64,000 bases of DNA from Chitinophagaceae bacterium (GCA_016720745.1 JADKKA010000018.1:124001-188000), one strand, 5' to 3'; positions 19,400 to 29,517 are shown, counted from the first letter of the stretch. Made by a program: numbers and translations. Notes: generated by a model not told the origin, from the letters alone.

Positions 19400-20511
19400 A
19401 TGGCCGCCACCCGTATTGATATCAACCCCTTTCTTGAACTGGCTAAACAGCATCCCGTTCTGGATGTGCGCAGCCCCGGTGAATACCAGCATGCTCATAT
19501 TCCCATCGCCCGTTCTATGCCTCTTTTCACCGATGAAGAAAGAAAAGTAGTCGGTACCACCTACAAACAACAAAGCCGCGAAGCCGCCATTCAAAATCGG
19601 CCTCGATTATTTCGGTCCGAAAATGAGAAAGATGGTGGAAGAAGTGGAAACCATTTTAGCTGACCATGCCGCCAAAACAAACAACAATATTTCTTTGGCT
19701 GATAACCGAACCATCCTGGTTTATTGCTGGCGCGGCGGCATGCGAAGCGGAGCAGTATCCTGGCTGCTCGATTTGTATGGATTTAAGGTGTACACATTGG
19801 TTGGCGGCTATAAAAAATACCGCAATCATGTACTCAGCAGCTTTGAATATCCCTTTCGTTTCCATGTACTGGGTGGTTATACCGGTTCGGGAAAAACAGA
19901 ACTCCTGCATGCGCTGAAACAGCAGGGGTTACCGGTTGTTGATCTGGAAGGAATTGCCCGGCACAAAGGCTCGGCTTTTGGTAGTATCGGCATGCCGGTA
20001 CAGCCCACACAGGAAATGTTTGAGAACCTCTTAAGCGAAGCACTCATATTACAGGCAGGAATTAAAACTGATCCGGCCTTTACAAGTTCCTGTCTGGCTC
20101 GAAGATGAATCCCAGCGGATCGGTCTGATAAATCTTCCCGGAATGATCTGGAAGACCATGCGTCAATCACCTGTTTTTTTTCCTGGATATTCCTTTTGAG
20201 GAAAGATTAAAACATATCACGGAAGAGTATGGCCAGCTGGACCGTAAAGCAAAATGATCGATGCCATCGGGCGAATCAAGGAAAAACTGGGCGGATTGAA
20301 TGCAAAAACCGCCATTCAACTGCTGAAAGAGGGAAATACCTTAGAAAGTTTCCGCATCCTGCTGAAATATTACGACAAGTATTATTGGAAGGGTTTACAC
20401 AATCGGGAGGGCATAAATTCGTTATTACATACAGTTGACTGTAAATCCGTAACCGCTGAAAATGCCATCCCGCTTCTTCAATATTCAGGTTCAAAACCTG
20501 AAATCCATTAA
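19400..20511 (+). pseudogene. mnmH: tRNA 2-selenouridine synthase, interrupted by four 1-base indels
   Basis: MnmH (SelU/YbbB) replaces sulfur of 2-thiouridine with selenium at tRNA wobble U34. The rhodanese domain is recognisable (PVLDVRSPGEYQHAHIP, VYCWRGGMRSG with the active Cys), as is the P-loop domain (GGYTGSGKTELLHAL) and the end of the family (IDAIGRIKEKLGG). The frame breaks four times, each at a homopolymer: TT 19590-19591 (one extra), TTT 20079-20081 (one extra), T8 20174-20181 (one extra), A4 20251-20254 (one missing). Correcting all four gives a continuous family-like protein ending at 20509-20511. Either the gene is dead or these are base-calling errors. Confidence 0.85.
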
Positions 20512-22299
20512 ACTGGCAGCCCTGCTGCTGCTGCCCCCCTGTTTTTTTATGGTCAATCGCTTACCGGTCTCTGGACAGGTGCATTGAGTAATGACAGTAC
20601 CACTGTAAGAAAAGACCAGTTATTCGAAATCGCTTTGACAGAATACAAGGGCAAAGTGTATGGCTATTCCCGCAGTGAATTCATCGTCAATGATACCCTC
20701 TATTATATTATCAAAAGAGTAAAAGGAACCATCAACGGTGACATTTGTGAAGTAACCGATGATGATATACTCGCTTATAATTTCCGGGGTAAACTGGATA
20801 AAGGCATTAAAGTCACCAGCACATTCAAAAGAAACGGGAGCGACAGTGCCTGGTACCTGGAAGGTACCTGGAAGACCAATGCCACCAAAAAATATTATTC
20901 CGTAACCGGAAAAGTGGATCTCGGACAGGAAAAAGACCTGACCGCCTCCAAAATTTTCCCGCATCTGGAGGAATTGAAGATCGCAGATGAAATCAGTTTT
21001 TATAAAGAAAGAAATGAAGCCCCTGTTGTAGCCCGTCTGGCCAAACCCCAGCGGGTTAAAACAGAATATACTTTCAACAATGAACCGGCAGCACTTCCTT
21101 CTGTTGCCGCACCGGATCTGGTTCGTGCTGATCCGGAATCACTGGGACCTGATCTGAAAAAACCGGATGCTGCCCTGACCAAAACTCCCACAAAAGGAAT
21201 CGCTAATCAATCTGGCACCATCAATGTGGCGGCACCGGAACTGGTGAGAACAGATCCTGAAGCCACGGGGCCCGATCTGAAAAAACCGGATGCAGCACTG
21301 GCCAAAACCCAGACAAAGGGAATTTCGAATCAATCTGGTACCATCATTGTAGCAGCTCCTGAACTGGTGAGAACAGATCCTGAAGCAACAGGACCTGATT
21401 TGAAAAAACCAGATGCAGCCCTGACAAAGACAAATACAAAATCCATCAACGGTTCAAATACAAATGTTCCCATAGTGGCTCCTGATGTACAGCGTGCCGA
21501 CCCAGAATTAAAAGAGCGGGAGCTCAAAAGAAATGAGGCAGTGGTAAAAAGAACGGAGACAAAAGATGTGGATGCCTCATCGGTTACATTACAACCTGCT
21601 GCCAGCAGTAAAACTGCAGCGCTAAATAAGCCGGTAGTGGCTACTGTAAAAACAGACAATGCCCTGAACACAAACGCAACAAAAAATAATACCGTTTCTG
21701 CAGCCGGTAGCAATAACAACCAAACAGCAGTACCAAAAACAACTGCGGCAATTACTACGCCTGCCTCCGGAAAACCTCAGTCTGTTGCTGCTACGAATCA
21801 ACCGATCGCAAATAACAATACACTAAAAGCGCCACTGCCATCACCGGCTGAACAGCATAAGCATACAGAGACAGCCCGCCCGGCGAGTGCACCGGTTGTG
21901 ACGGCACCTCAAAAGTCCATTGAAGAATTAACCAGGAATGTGGCCACCATTGCCGGCAGAAAATCAGAATTTTCTCAGGTAGTGAATTTCAAAGCTGATA
22001 GCCTGGTGCTTTCTCTCTATGATAACGGAGAAATTGATGGTGATACCGTGAGTGTAATCATGAACGGAGAAACCATCATGGCCAAACAGGGAATCAAGGC
22101 CAGTGCGATCCGCAAAACTATTTATATCCAACCCGGACAGGACGAAGACTTCACCCTCGTACTCTTTGCCGACAATCTGGGTAAGTATCCTCCCAACACG
22201 GGTCTCTTAGTGGTGCATGATGGAGATGATGTATATCACCTGCGTTTCAGTTCTGATTTTCAGAAGAGCACGGGGATTGTGTTCAGGCGAAAGAATTAG
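20462..22299 (+). CDS. Secreted protein with ~40-residue repeats, signal peptide frameshifted
   Basis: I do not recognise a named family. The long frame (open from 20512) has only a TTG at 20584 as a nearby start, but an ATG at 20462 in another frame gives a signal peptide (KSIKLAALLLLPP). Adding one C to the C6 run at 20534-20539 joins it to FFYGQSLTGLWTGALSND, so the real gene probably starts at 20462, overlapping the mnmH end. After a beta-rich domain of about 125 residues come four repeats of 40-42 residues (21103 to ~21560) with the pattern APELVRTDPEATGPDLKKPD. A Thr/Asn/Ala-rich linker and a C-terminal domain with LYDNGEIDGDTVSVIMNG follow. Periplasmic or surface location is likely. 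Confidence 0.6.
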
Positions 22300-22309
22300 G
22301 GTTTTTTAC

Positions 22310-22342
22310 CGCAAAGAAACGAGGACGCAAAGGAACGCAAAG
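22310..22342. repeat. Short CGCAAAG direct repeats
   Basis: CGCAAAG occurs at 22310-22316, 22326-22332 and 22336-22342, between the secreted repeat protein and selD. The spacing is 16 then 10 bases. It may be a remnant of a dispersed intergenic repeat; no function is evident. Confidence 0.5.
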
Positions 22343-22464
22343 AAATACAAGCAGCGGTCATATCACTTCCGTACCACCCATTCGAATCTTTTCTATCATT
22401 CTTTAACTAACTTTGATCGTTAGCTACTTCGTACTTTGTATTTCATACTTTCCATTTTCAACAT

Positions 22465-23484
22465 ATGACTCCCGACTTCCCCCTCACTCACTACTCCCAC
22501 GGCGCCGGTTGCGGTTGCAAGATCGCTCCCAAAGTGCTGGATGAAATATTGAAAAGCAGTATCACTGTTCCTGATAATGATAAATTACTGGTAGGGAACC
22601 ATAGCCGGGATGATGCAGCTGTGTATGACCTTGGGAATGGCATGGCCCTGATCTCCACCACCGATTTCTTTATGCCCATTGTGGATGATGCCGACAAATC
22701 GCTGCCGCCAATTCCATCAGCGATGTATATGCCATGGGCGGCAAACCCCTGATGGCTATTGCTATCCTGGGTTGGCCGGTGGAAAAATTACCCGTGGAGC
22801 TGGCGCAAAAAGTAATTGAAGGCGGTCGCACGGTTTGTGCCAAAGCAGGTATTCCATTAGCGGGCGGTCATAGCATTGATTCTCCCGAACCAATTTTCGG
22901 ACTGGCCGTCACCGGTATTGTACCCATTGGAAATTTAAAAAGAATAATACGGCAGAAGAAGGTGATTACCTTTTTCTCACCAAGGCACTAGGCGTTGGGG
23001 TACTCTCCACTGCACAAAAAGAGGATTGCTGCAAGCCGAACACCTGCCCGTACTGATTCAGCAGTTAACCACCCTCAATCAACTGGGTGAAGAGCTGGGA
23101 AAAATGCCGGCGTAACTGCCATGACCGATGTAACCGGATTCGGATTACTCGGCCACCTGATTGAGATGGCAGGCGGTAGCGGACTCAGTGCTGAAATTGA
23201 TTATGCTAAACTACCCGTGATTGCCGGTGCCAAAGAATATATTGCCCAGCGCATTTTCCCTGATGCCACCACCAGGAACTGGAGCAGTTACAGTGATAAA
23301 GTAAAATTTGAAAAAGGGGTAAACGTGATGGAAGCATTTACACTCTTACCGGATCCCCAGACCAATGGTGGTTTACTGGTGAGTGTAAAAGGAATCTGCA
23401 GTACCTGAACTATTGCCAATATTAGGTGAACCCATCGGCCGGATGATCAAAGCGGCGGAAAAAACGATTTATATCAGGCCTTGA
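22465..23484 (+). pseudogene. selD: Selenide, water dikinase, interrupted
   Basis: SelD makes selenophosphate, the selenium donor for MnmH. The N-terminal Gly-rich loop with two Cys (GAGCGCK) is the catalytic site at the position of E. coli Cys17. Later family blocks are clear: DDAAVYDLGNG, MGGKPLMAIAILGWP, GGHSIDSPEPIFGLAVTG, MTDVTGFGLLGHL, LLPDPQTNGGLL. The frame is broken by an apparent 10-base loss near 22692-22698 (where relatives read F-D-F-G). Four homopolymer indels follow: A5 22937-22941 and A5 23016-23020 (one A missing each), GG 23109-23110 (one missing), GG 23391-23392 (one extra). The restored stop at 23482-23484 overlaps the convergent ctlX-like end by 11 bases. Confidence 0.85.
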
Positions 23485-24399
23485 TTTTTTTCTCCAGAAA
23501 AATTTCAGCCATCATGCATCTTACACTGCCTCCTTCCACGGCTTCAATGGTTGGAACAGGAATGGGTAGTAAGCGGGTATAAGCTTCCAGCATGGCCTTT
23601 TGTTCTTTTCTCAGGGATTCAAACGCGGACTGACTCAGTACCAGGACGGATTCGCCCTTTTTGTTTTTTACTTCCAGCATATTACCGGCAAATCGCTGCA
23701 TCTGCTCCCTGGAAATGGGAATGATGGCATGATTGGTTGATTCCAGCAATTGTCTCACCGCAATCAGCTCCCATTCTTCTTCAATCGCTTCTTCGCAAAG
23801 CACGGCAAAGTTTTCACCCAGTGACATCAGTACATTGGTATGATAGATCGGACGGCCTGCTGCATCTGTTGCCAGGAATACGATGGCCTGGTAACCGTTG
23901 GTCACCGCAAATTTTTCCAGCACAGATAAATTAGTTCTTTCTGAGATGGCAGCATAGATCAGCTGGTTGCGGTGATCCATCACCATACTTCCTGTTCCTT
24001 CCAGAAAACGCCCCTCTACTTCATATTCACTCCAGTCCTGCAGGTCTTTCACCTCAAAATCAGCTGATAACCGATCAATAATATCTTCTCTTTTTTCCGC
24101 GCGGCGACTGGGTGCATACATCGGAAAAATAAAAAGCTTTCCATCCGGAGTGCTGCTGAGCCAGTTATTGGGAAAAATCGCATCGGGCTTGGGTGGTTCC
24201 CTGCTATCCTCAATCAGCAATACTTCAATTTCGTTTTCCCTTAGCAAGTCCACCATCTTATTAAATTCTTCCAGCGCCTTTTCTTGTACATCTGCTGCCG
24301 GCATCCCCGGATCCTGCTGAAAAAATTATTCGCTGCAGTTTCGGCATTATAACCAAAAGAAGCGGGGCGAATCATTAATATGGTAGGCACTTGCATCAT
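23474..24399 (-). CDS. Arginine deiminase-related amidinohydrolase (CtlX-like), frameshifted near its start
   Basis: A guanidino-group-modifying enzyme of the amidinotransferase/ADI fold, closest in layout to citrulline-hydrolysing CtlX. Family blocks are DAIFPNNWLS, FPMYAPSRRAEKR, EGTGSMVMDH, and the C-terminal EGGSVRCMMAEIF with the catalytic Cys. The frame as read opens at 24304, but the family N-terminus (MIRPASFGYNAETAANNFF) lies just upstream in another frame and joins if one A is added to the A6 run at 24320-24325. The true start is then 24399, overlapping the phhB stop as ATGA, which indicates coupled translation. The substrate (arginine, citrulline or a derivative) is inferred only from family. 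Confidence 0.75.
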
Positions 24400-24644
24400 T
24401 TTCCCTTTGCGGGCAGCAGCAATTGATCAATGATGGCAGCGAGTTTTCTGTCTTTTTCAGTGATGGTATCTCCCGCATCATGAGTATTCAGCCAGATCTC
24501 CACTGTATTCCACACATTGGTCCAGCGGGGATGGTGATCCATTTTTTCCGCCGCCAGTGCCACCCGGGTCATAAAGGCAAAAGCCTCGCTGAAATCGGCA
24601 AACTGAAATTTCCGGTAAAGCGCATTGTTGATTTCCTGCCACAT
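24396..24644 (-). CDS. phhB: Pterin-4a-carbinolamine dehydratase
   Basis: An 82-residue protein, close to the usual length of this small family. It dehydrates 4a-hydroxy-tetrahydropterin so that the pterin cofactor of aromatic amino acid hydroxylases can be recycled. The family motif is seen as KMDHHPRWTNVWNTVEI followed by THDAGDTITEKD, including the His-His-Pro and Thr-His-Asp active-site residues. It is the first gene of a pair with the ctlX-like gene (4-base overlap). No phenylalanine hydroxylase is nearby. Confidence 0.9.
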   Translation of the reverse strand: MWQEINNALYRKFQFADFSEAFAFMTRVALAAEKMDHHPRWTNVWNTVEIWLNTHDAGDTITEKDRKLAAIIDQLLLPAKGK

Positions 24645-24689
24645 AGTAAAATGGATTTCTGAAAATGAATGTATCGATGTTCTGATTCC

Positions 24690-25139
24690 TTAAAAAACAA
24701 GGTTCTCTTTATTGCTGATTTTATCAACCGTTAATTCGGCCACCAGCTGTACCTGTTGAATGGAGCGAATGGTTTGTACGGTTTCCTGCAACGCTTCATC
24801 ACTTACTTCATCACCTTTCATCAGCCATAAAAAATCCAGGTGCTTGAATTCGGGAAGCAGGTATTCGCCGTCGAAATGATTCTTATAAATATAGTGGGAT
24901 AAAAACTTATTGGGCTCGTTGTATTCATACAGGGAAAAGAAATAATCCCTTTTTTTCCGGATCAGTTTTATTTCCAGTTCGGGATTAAGCCGAAAATCAA
25001 GTCCGGTACTCGTATTGATGAACCAGCAAAACTGGTAATCCTTCACAGGGGCCATGATGCCCAGTACACGGGTATCCAGGAAGAACATCTCGGTCAGTTC
25101 CCTGTTATCCAGTACCAGTTTATTGCCTCTTTCCGCCAT
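24690..25139 (-). CDS. IPExxxVDY-type protein
   Basis: A 149-residue small protein with no signal peptide. It contains LPEFKHLDF near residues 95-103, a good match to the I-P-E-x3-V-D-Y motif that names a Bacteroidota-specific family, and the family's preceding pattern VKDYQFCWFINTSTGLDF. Function is unknown. It lies 45 bases upstream of phhB on the same strand and could be in the same transcript. Confidence 0.7.
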   Translation of the reverse strand: MAERGNKLVLDNRELTEMFFLDTRVLGIMAPVKDYQFCWFINTSTGLDFRLNPELEIKLIRKKRDYFFSLYEYNEPNKFLSHYIYKNHFDGEYLLPEFKHLDFLWLMKGDEVSDEALQETVQTIRSIQQVQLVAELTVDKISNKENLVF

Positions 25140-25187
25140 GGATCCTTTTCAGCAAGTTAATTAAATTAAAGCAGAGCCCGGAGAAGG

Positions 25188-25271
25188 CAGTCTTCAGTCT
25201 ACAGTCAACAGTCATTAGTCAACAGTCGGCAGTCAACAGTCTACAGTCGACAGTCGGCAGTCATCAGTCTT
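25188..25271. repeat. Twelve tandem copies of a 7-bp unit, CAGTCNN
   Basis: Starting at 25188, CAGTC followed by two variable bases repeats twelve times without a break of period (one copy begins TAGTC). The variable dinucleotides are TT, TA, AA, AT, AA, GG, AA, TA, GA, GG, AT, TT. The array sits in the 205-base gap between the IPExxxVDY gene and the M28 peptidase gene. Strict conservation of five positions with two free positions is unlike a simple slippage microsatellite. Confidence 0.9.
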
Positions 25272-25344
25272 GTTTCGACAAGTGCTACAAGATTAGGTTT
25301 AGGTCTGTTGTAAGAAGCTCTTCTTTCGGTCTTCCGGACTTCTC

Positions 25345-27048
25345 CTAAAACTCCACCGTAGTCTCCAACTCCTCGTTCCCTCGCTTGTATTTCACTTTCA
25401 CTTTATCACCCTTTTTGAATTTGCCCAATGTCTGCATATAAGATTCCATAGAAGATATCTTATAATCGCCAATCTGCAGGACGATATCTCCTGCTTTGAG
25501 TCCTGCTTTCTGTGCCGGCTTGCCCTCACTCACGCCATCTGCACGCAGTCCGTTGCCGGTATAGGTATAATCGGGCATCACTCCCATGGTTACATTGAAA
25601 CGGGTATTGGTGCTGGTTTGCGCTTCTCTTGTTTTCAGGAAAGCGAGCTTGGGCGTTTTGTCGAGGCGTTCAACCAGGTCAAGGATATGCCGGACGATCA
25701 GTTCCTGTCCTGCATAATTAATCTTATCCGCATCATCACCGGGAGTATGATAATCCGTATGCAGTCCTGTAAAATAAAATAGCACCGGTATATCCTTGCG
25801 GTAAAAAGAAGTATGATCACTGGGACCGGTACCACTGCTGTCAATCTTGATCGTCATCAGCGGCACTGTCTTCTTATTTGAATGATCACCGGGACCAAAA
25901 TAATCTTTCTCAATAACAGTGGACCAGGTGGGGGATGTACCGTATCCGCCAATGGTGAGTACCTTACTGCTATCGTTCAAACGGCCCACCATATCCATAT
26001 TGATCATATAGTTGGCAGTGTTCAGGTCAATGGTTGAATGCTCTGTAAAATATTTGGAACCAAAGAGCCCGAGTTCTTCTCCTGAAAAAGCAATAAAGAG
26101 ATAGTTATTCCCTTTGGCCGCTGTGCTTTTCAGTTTCCGGGCCAGCTCAATCAGTGCAGCGGTTCCGCTGGCATTATCATCTGCCCCGTTATGAATGGCC
26201 GGTGTATGTGATGTATGCCGGGAATTACCATCCTCTCCATATCCCAGGTGATCCAGGTGGGCACCCAGTATCACGGTATTAGCCGCTTTATTATCGATAT
26301 ACCCAATGACATTATAGCCGATTCTCGTCTTTTCTGAAATACCGATCCGCATTTTCAGGGTCAGCGTGGCGGTTTTGTCGCTGAAATATTTTTCAGCAAC
26401 AGAACGACTGATATAAATGACCGGTATGGTCAGTTTCTCGGATCTGTCTTTCGGATTAAAAACCAGTTTGTCTTCAATGCCTGAAGTATTGTATAAAAAA
26501 ATGGCAGCAGCCCCACGTTCTTTAGCTTTTTGCGCATTCTTATAAATATAGCCGGCCAGATCAAAATGGGGATTGGTTTTATTTTCTTCCAATGGTTCTT
26601 TCAGGTCAAAGAACCAGGGCATATCGGCTTCCTGTACTGCGATCGAGGGAATTGCTTCCAAAGCCATATCAGAGGAAAAAGGAAAGGGGAAAAAATCTTT
26701 GCCAACAGCCAGTGCAGTATTATTAATGCTTAAGCTGCTGAAGGAATCAATTTGTTTTCCTTCGTTCACCATAAAACTCTGCGTATAATATTCCGTCCCC
26801 TTTGGCTCCAGGCCGATCGACTTGAATTGCTGAGTGATATATTCCACGGCCAGTTCTTCACCCTTTGTTCCTGTCCGGCGTCCTTCCAGTTTATCATCGG
26901 CTAGAAAACCGACATGGCTCCGCAACCTTTCCAGGGTCTGCGTATCTGTTTTGGTTGTTTTCTGTGAGGAGGAACAACCCGAAATCACAAAAACAATCGT
27001 GGCAATAGCCGGAAACGACAAAAAACGAAGGGAGGAAGAGTACTGCAT
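25345..27048 (-). CDS. M28-family zinc aminopeptidase lipoprotein with PA and PDZ domains
   Basis: A 567-residue lipoprotein (lipobox VISGC near residue 25). A PA-type insert (about 130-240) interrupts the N-terminal part. The M28 peptidase core has GAHLDHLGYG, HNGADDNASGT, SGEELGLFGS and NMDMVGRL, with later DHTSF and TGLHTDYHTPGDD; these supply the two-zinc ligands and the catalytic Glu. A C-terminal PDZ domain (GVSEGKPAQKAGLKAGDIVL) follows. It would hydrolyse peptides at the cell envelope. TACCTTTA on the minus strand (27074-27067) fits a -7 element 18 bases before the start. Confidence 0.92.
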   Translation of the reverse strand: MQYSSSLRFLSFPAIATIVFVISGCSSSQKTTKTDTQTLERLRSHVGFLADDKLEGRRTGTKGEELAVEYITQQFKSIGLEPKGTEYYTQSFMVNEGKQIDSFSSLSINNTALAVGKDFFPFPFSSDMALEAIPSIAVQEADMPWFFDLKEPLEENKTNPHFDLAGYIYKNAQKAKERGAAAIFLYNTSGIEDKLVFNPKDRSEKLTIPVIYISRSVAEKYFSDKTATLTLKMRIGISEKTRIGYNVIGYIDNKAANTVILGAHLDHLGYGEDGNSRHTSHTPAIHNGADDNASGTAALIELARKLKSTAAKGNNYLFIAFSGEELGLFGSKYFTEHSTIDLNTANYMINMDMVGRLNDSSKVLTIGGYGTSPTWSTVIEKDYFGPGDHSNKKTVPLMTIKIDSSGTGPSDHTSFYRKDIPVLFYFTGLHTDYHTPGDDADKINYAGQELIVRHILDLVERLDKTPKLAFLKTREAQTSTNTRFNVTMGVMPDYTYTGNGLRADGVSEGKPAQKAGLKAGDIVLQIGDYKISSMESYMQTLGKFKKGDKVKVKYKRGNEELETTVEF

Positions 27049-27183
27049 CGGTTTAAAATAAGGCTGTAAAGGTATTAATGAGGCCGCTCATTTACCGGCT
27101 TGTACTGCTATATTTTGGTCATGATTTTCCGCATCAGGGCGTCCAAACACCGCAATTCGTAAGGTGGTTCCGGTCATTGCTTT

Positions 27184-27191
27184 TACTTTTG
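27184..27191 (+). promoter_or_regulatory. -7 element of feoB
   Basis: TACTTTTG matches TAnnTTTG and lies 20 bases before the GTG at 27212. Because it falls downstream of an in-frame ATG at 27164, it argues that the GTG is the real start. Confidence 0.55.
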
Positions 27192-27211
27192 CTGGTTATA
27201 GGCTTCACTCA

Positions 27212-29332
27212 GTGAAAAACAACACACTGCATATCGCCCTGGTGGGTAACCCCAATAGCGGAAAAAGTTCGCTGTTTAACTGTTTAACCGGACTGAACCA
27301 GAAAGTGGGCAATTTTCCCGGGGTGACCGTTGATAAGAAATCGGGGCATACCAAACTTTCCGATACTTTAACCGCCGATGTGGTGGACCTGCCGGGATCT
27401 TACAGTTTATACCCCCGCCGGCTGGATGAGTGGGTGAGTTACCGGGTGATGCTGAACCAGGATAAAGAGATCAGGGCTGATGTGGTGGTAGCCGTGGCCG
27501 ATGCCAGTAACCTGAAACGCAACCTGCTCTTTTGTTCCCAGATCATTGACCTGAAAGTACCGGTGGTGGTGGTGCTGACCATGATGGACATGGCCCGCAA
27601 AAAAGGGATCAAGATTGACCTGCCCACCCTGGAACGGGAGCTGGGTGTACCGGTGGTAGCAGTTGATCCGAGAAAGAACAAGGGCATTGCCCAGCTCAAA
27701 AAAGCCATCGAACTCACTTCCCAGCAATTATACCAGGCGCCTGTGCGGGATTTTATTGATAACCGATCCTTTGCAGATAACGCTATTCAGGAAGTAAAAA
27801 CACATTTTCCCGAGCTGAGTGATTATGCGGCCATTCACTACCTGATCAATCATGAATCATTTGGCCTGACTCCTGTGATGCAGGATACCATTGAAAATAT
27901 TGAAAAGAAGAACAATTTCAATCCTACCAAGACACAGGCCGAAGAAATCCTGCAACGGTATAGCCGCATCCGGCAGATTATGCAGCAGGCCGTTTCGGAA
28001 CCTGACCCCCTGCAGAAAACCCTGTTTACTGAAAAGCTGGACAATCTTTTACTACATCGTCGCTGGGGTTACCTGATTTTATTATCGGTTTTGTTCCTGC
28101 TTTTTCAAAGTGTGTTTTGGCTGGCGCAGTATCCTATGGACTGGATCGATTTGGGTTTCGCCAAACTCAACCAGGCGCTTTCCTCCAGTTTGCCGGATAA
28201 TCGCTGGACGGATTTATTGCTCAATGGAGTAATTGCCGGACTGAGTGGAATATTTGTCTTTGTCCCTCAGATCATGATCCTCTTTGGATTGATCACGGTG
28301 CTGGAAGACTCAGGTTATATGGCCAGGATCAGTTTTTTGAGTGACCGGCTCATGCGTACGGTGGGTTTAAATGGAAAAAGTGTGATGCCCATGATCAGTG
28401 GATTTGCCTGTGCGGTGCCAGCCATCATGAGTGCCCGGAATATTGAGAACAGAAAAGAGAGATTACTCACGATCCTGATCACGCCGCTGATGAGTTGTTC
28501 GGCGCGATTACCCGTTTATACCATTTTGATCGGGTTGGTGATTCCGCAAACCTACCTCTTTGGTTTTTTGGGTGTACAGGGTTTGGTGATGATGGGCTTG
28601 TACCTGCTGGGGCTGGTAATGGCCCTGATTGTTTCCTATGTGGCCAAATGGTTTATTAAAATTCAGGAGAAAAGTTTTTTCATTCTGGAATTACCCGCCT
28701 ATCGTTCTCCCCGCTGGAGCAATATGGTTACTACCATGTTCAGCAAGGCCCGGATCTTCGTATTTGATGCGGGCAAGATCATCATGATCATTAGTCTGTT
28801 ATTATGGGGTCTCAGTTCATTCGGCCCGGGTAATACCATGCAAAACATCAGCAGTAAGTATGAAACCTTGAAGGCGGTTCCGGGAGCCAATCAGTCTGTG
28901 CTTCACAAAGAGTACCAGACCGCCAAACTCGAAGGATCTTATGCCGGTATTCTGGGCAAGTCTATTGAGCCTGCAATTAGTCCGCTGGGATATGACTGGA
29001 AGATTGGGATCGCCCTGATCACTTCCTTTGCGGCCCGTGAGGTTTTTGTGGGCACCATGGCCACTTTATACAGTGTGGGTGATGAAGATGAGGGTAGTTT
29101 ATTATTGAAAGAAAAAATGAAACAGGCCAAAAAGCATGATGGTACACCTGTCTTTACCCTGGCCACCGGTTTATCCCTGATGATCTTCTATGTATTTGCC
29201 ATGCAGTGCATGAGTACCCTGGCTGTGGTGAAGCGCGAAACCCGCAGCTGGAAATGGCCCATCATCCAATTGATTTATATGACAGGACTGGCATGGGTGA
29301 TGAGCTGGGTGGTGTATCAGTTGTTTAAATGA
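27212..29332 (+). CDS. feoB: Ferrous iron transport protein B
   Basis: An inner-membrane Fe(II) importer. The N-terminal G domain has G1 GNPNSGKS, the G3 element DLPGSYSLYP and a G4-like TMMD. The C-terminal half has two gate domains with the family signature GFACAVPAIMSARNIENRKERL and SCSARLPVY, and about 8-10 membrane helices. I start it at GTG 27212 (KNNTLHIALVGNP) because a good -7 element lies between this and the upstream ATG at 27164. At ~707 residues it is close to the usual size. FeoA is not adjacent; a stand-alone feoA is at 46430-46660. Confidence 0.95.
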   Translation: MKNNTLHIALVGNPNSGKSSLFNCLTGLNQKVGNFPGVTVDKKSGHTKLSDTLTADVVDLPGSYSLYPRRLDEWVSYRVMLNQDKEIRADVVVAVADASNLKRNLLFCSQIIDLKVPVVVVLTMMDMARKKGIKIDLPTLERELGVPVVAVDPRKNKGIAQLKKAIELTSQQLYQAPVRDFIDNRSFADNAIQEVKTHFPELSDYAAIHYLINHESFGLTPVMQDTIENIEKKNNFNPTKTQAEEILQRYSRIRQIMQQAVSEPDPLQKTLFTEKLDNLLLHRRWGYLILLSVLFLLFQSVFWLAQYPMDWIDLGFAKLNQALSSSLPDNRWTDLLLNGVIAGLSGIFVFVPQIMILFGLITVLEDSGYMARISFLSDRLMRTVGLNGKSVMPMISGFACAVPAIMSARNIENRKERLLTILITPLMSCSARLPVYTILIGLVIPQTYLFGFLGVQGLVMMGLYLLGLVMALIVSYVAKWFIKIQEKSFFILELPAYRSPRWSNMVTTMFSKARIFVFDAGKIIMIISLLLWGLSSFGPGNTMQNISSKYETLKAVPGANQSVLHKEYQTAKLEGSYAGILGKSIEPAISPLGYDWKIGIALITSFAAREVFVGTMATLYSVGDEDEGSLLLKEKMKQAKKHDGTPVFTLATGLSLMIFYVFAMQCMSTLAVVKRETRSWKWPIIQLIYMTGLAWVMSWVVYQLFK

Positions 29333-29517
29333 ATTTCGCCGCTTGCAGCAGCTGGTGGTTTTCCCTCACTCACACAATGATCCGCCAAACCGCTCCCAAA
29401 TTTAGCAGTAAAAAATACAGGCCCATAAGGGGCAATTGTTACAGGTACCGGGATCTTGTACGGTTTTAAATCCCTGAAAAAAATATAGTTAATTTCCATT
29501 TTCATCGCTATAAAACC

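Noticed and set aside
20584..22299. Start of the secreted repeat protein at TTG 20584
   Set aside because: It leaves the protein without its signal peptide; an ATG at 20462 gives one and joins by a one-base correction in a C run.
25188..25271. Heptamer array read as a CRISPR-like array
   Set aside because: The unit is 7 bases with 2-base variable parts; there are no spacers, leader or cas genes.
27164..27211. FeoB start at ATG 27164
   Set aside because: A TACTTTTG promoter element lies between it and the GTG at 27212, and the added residues do not match the family.
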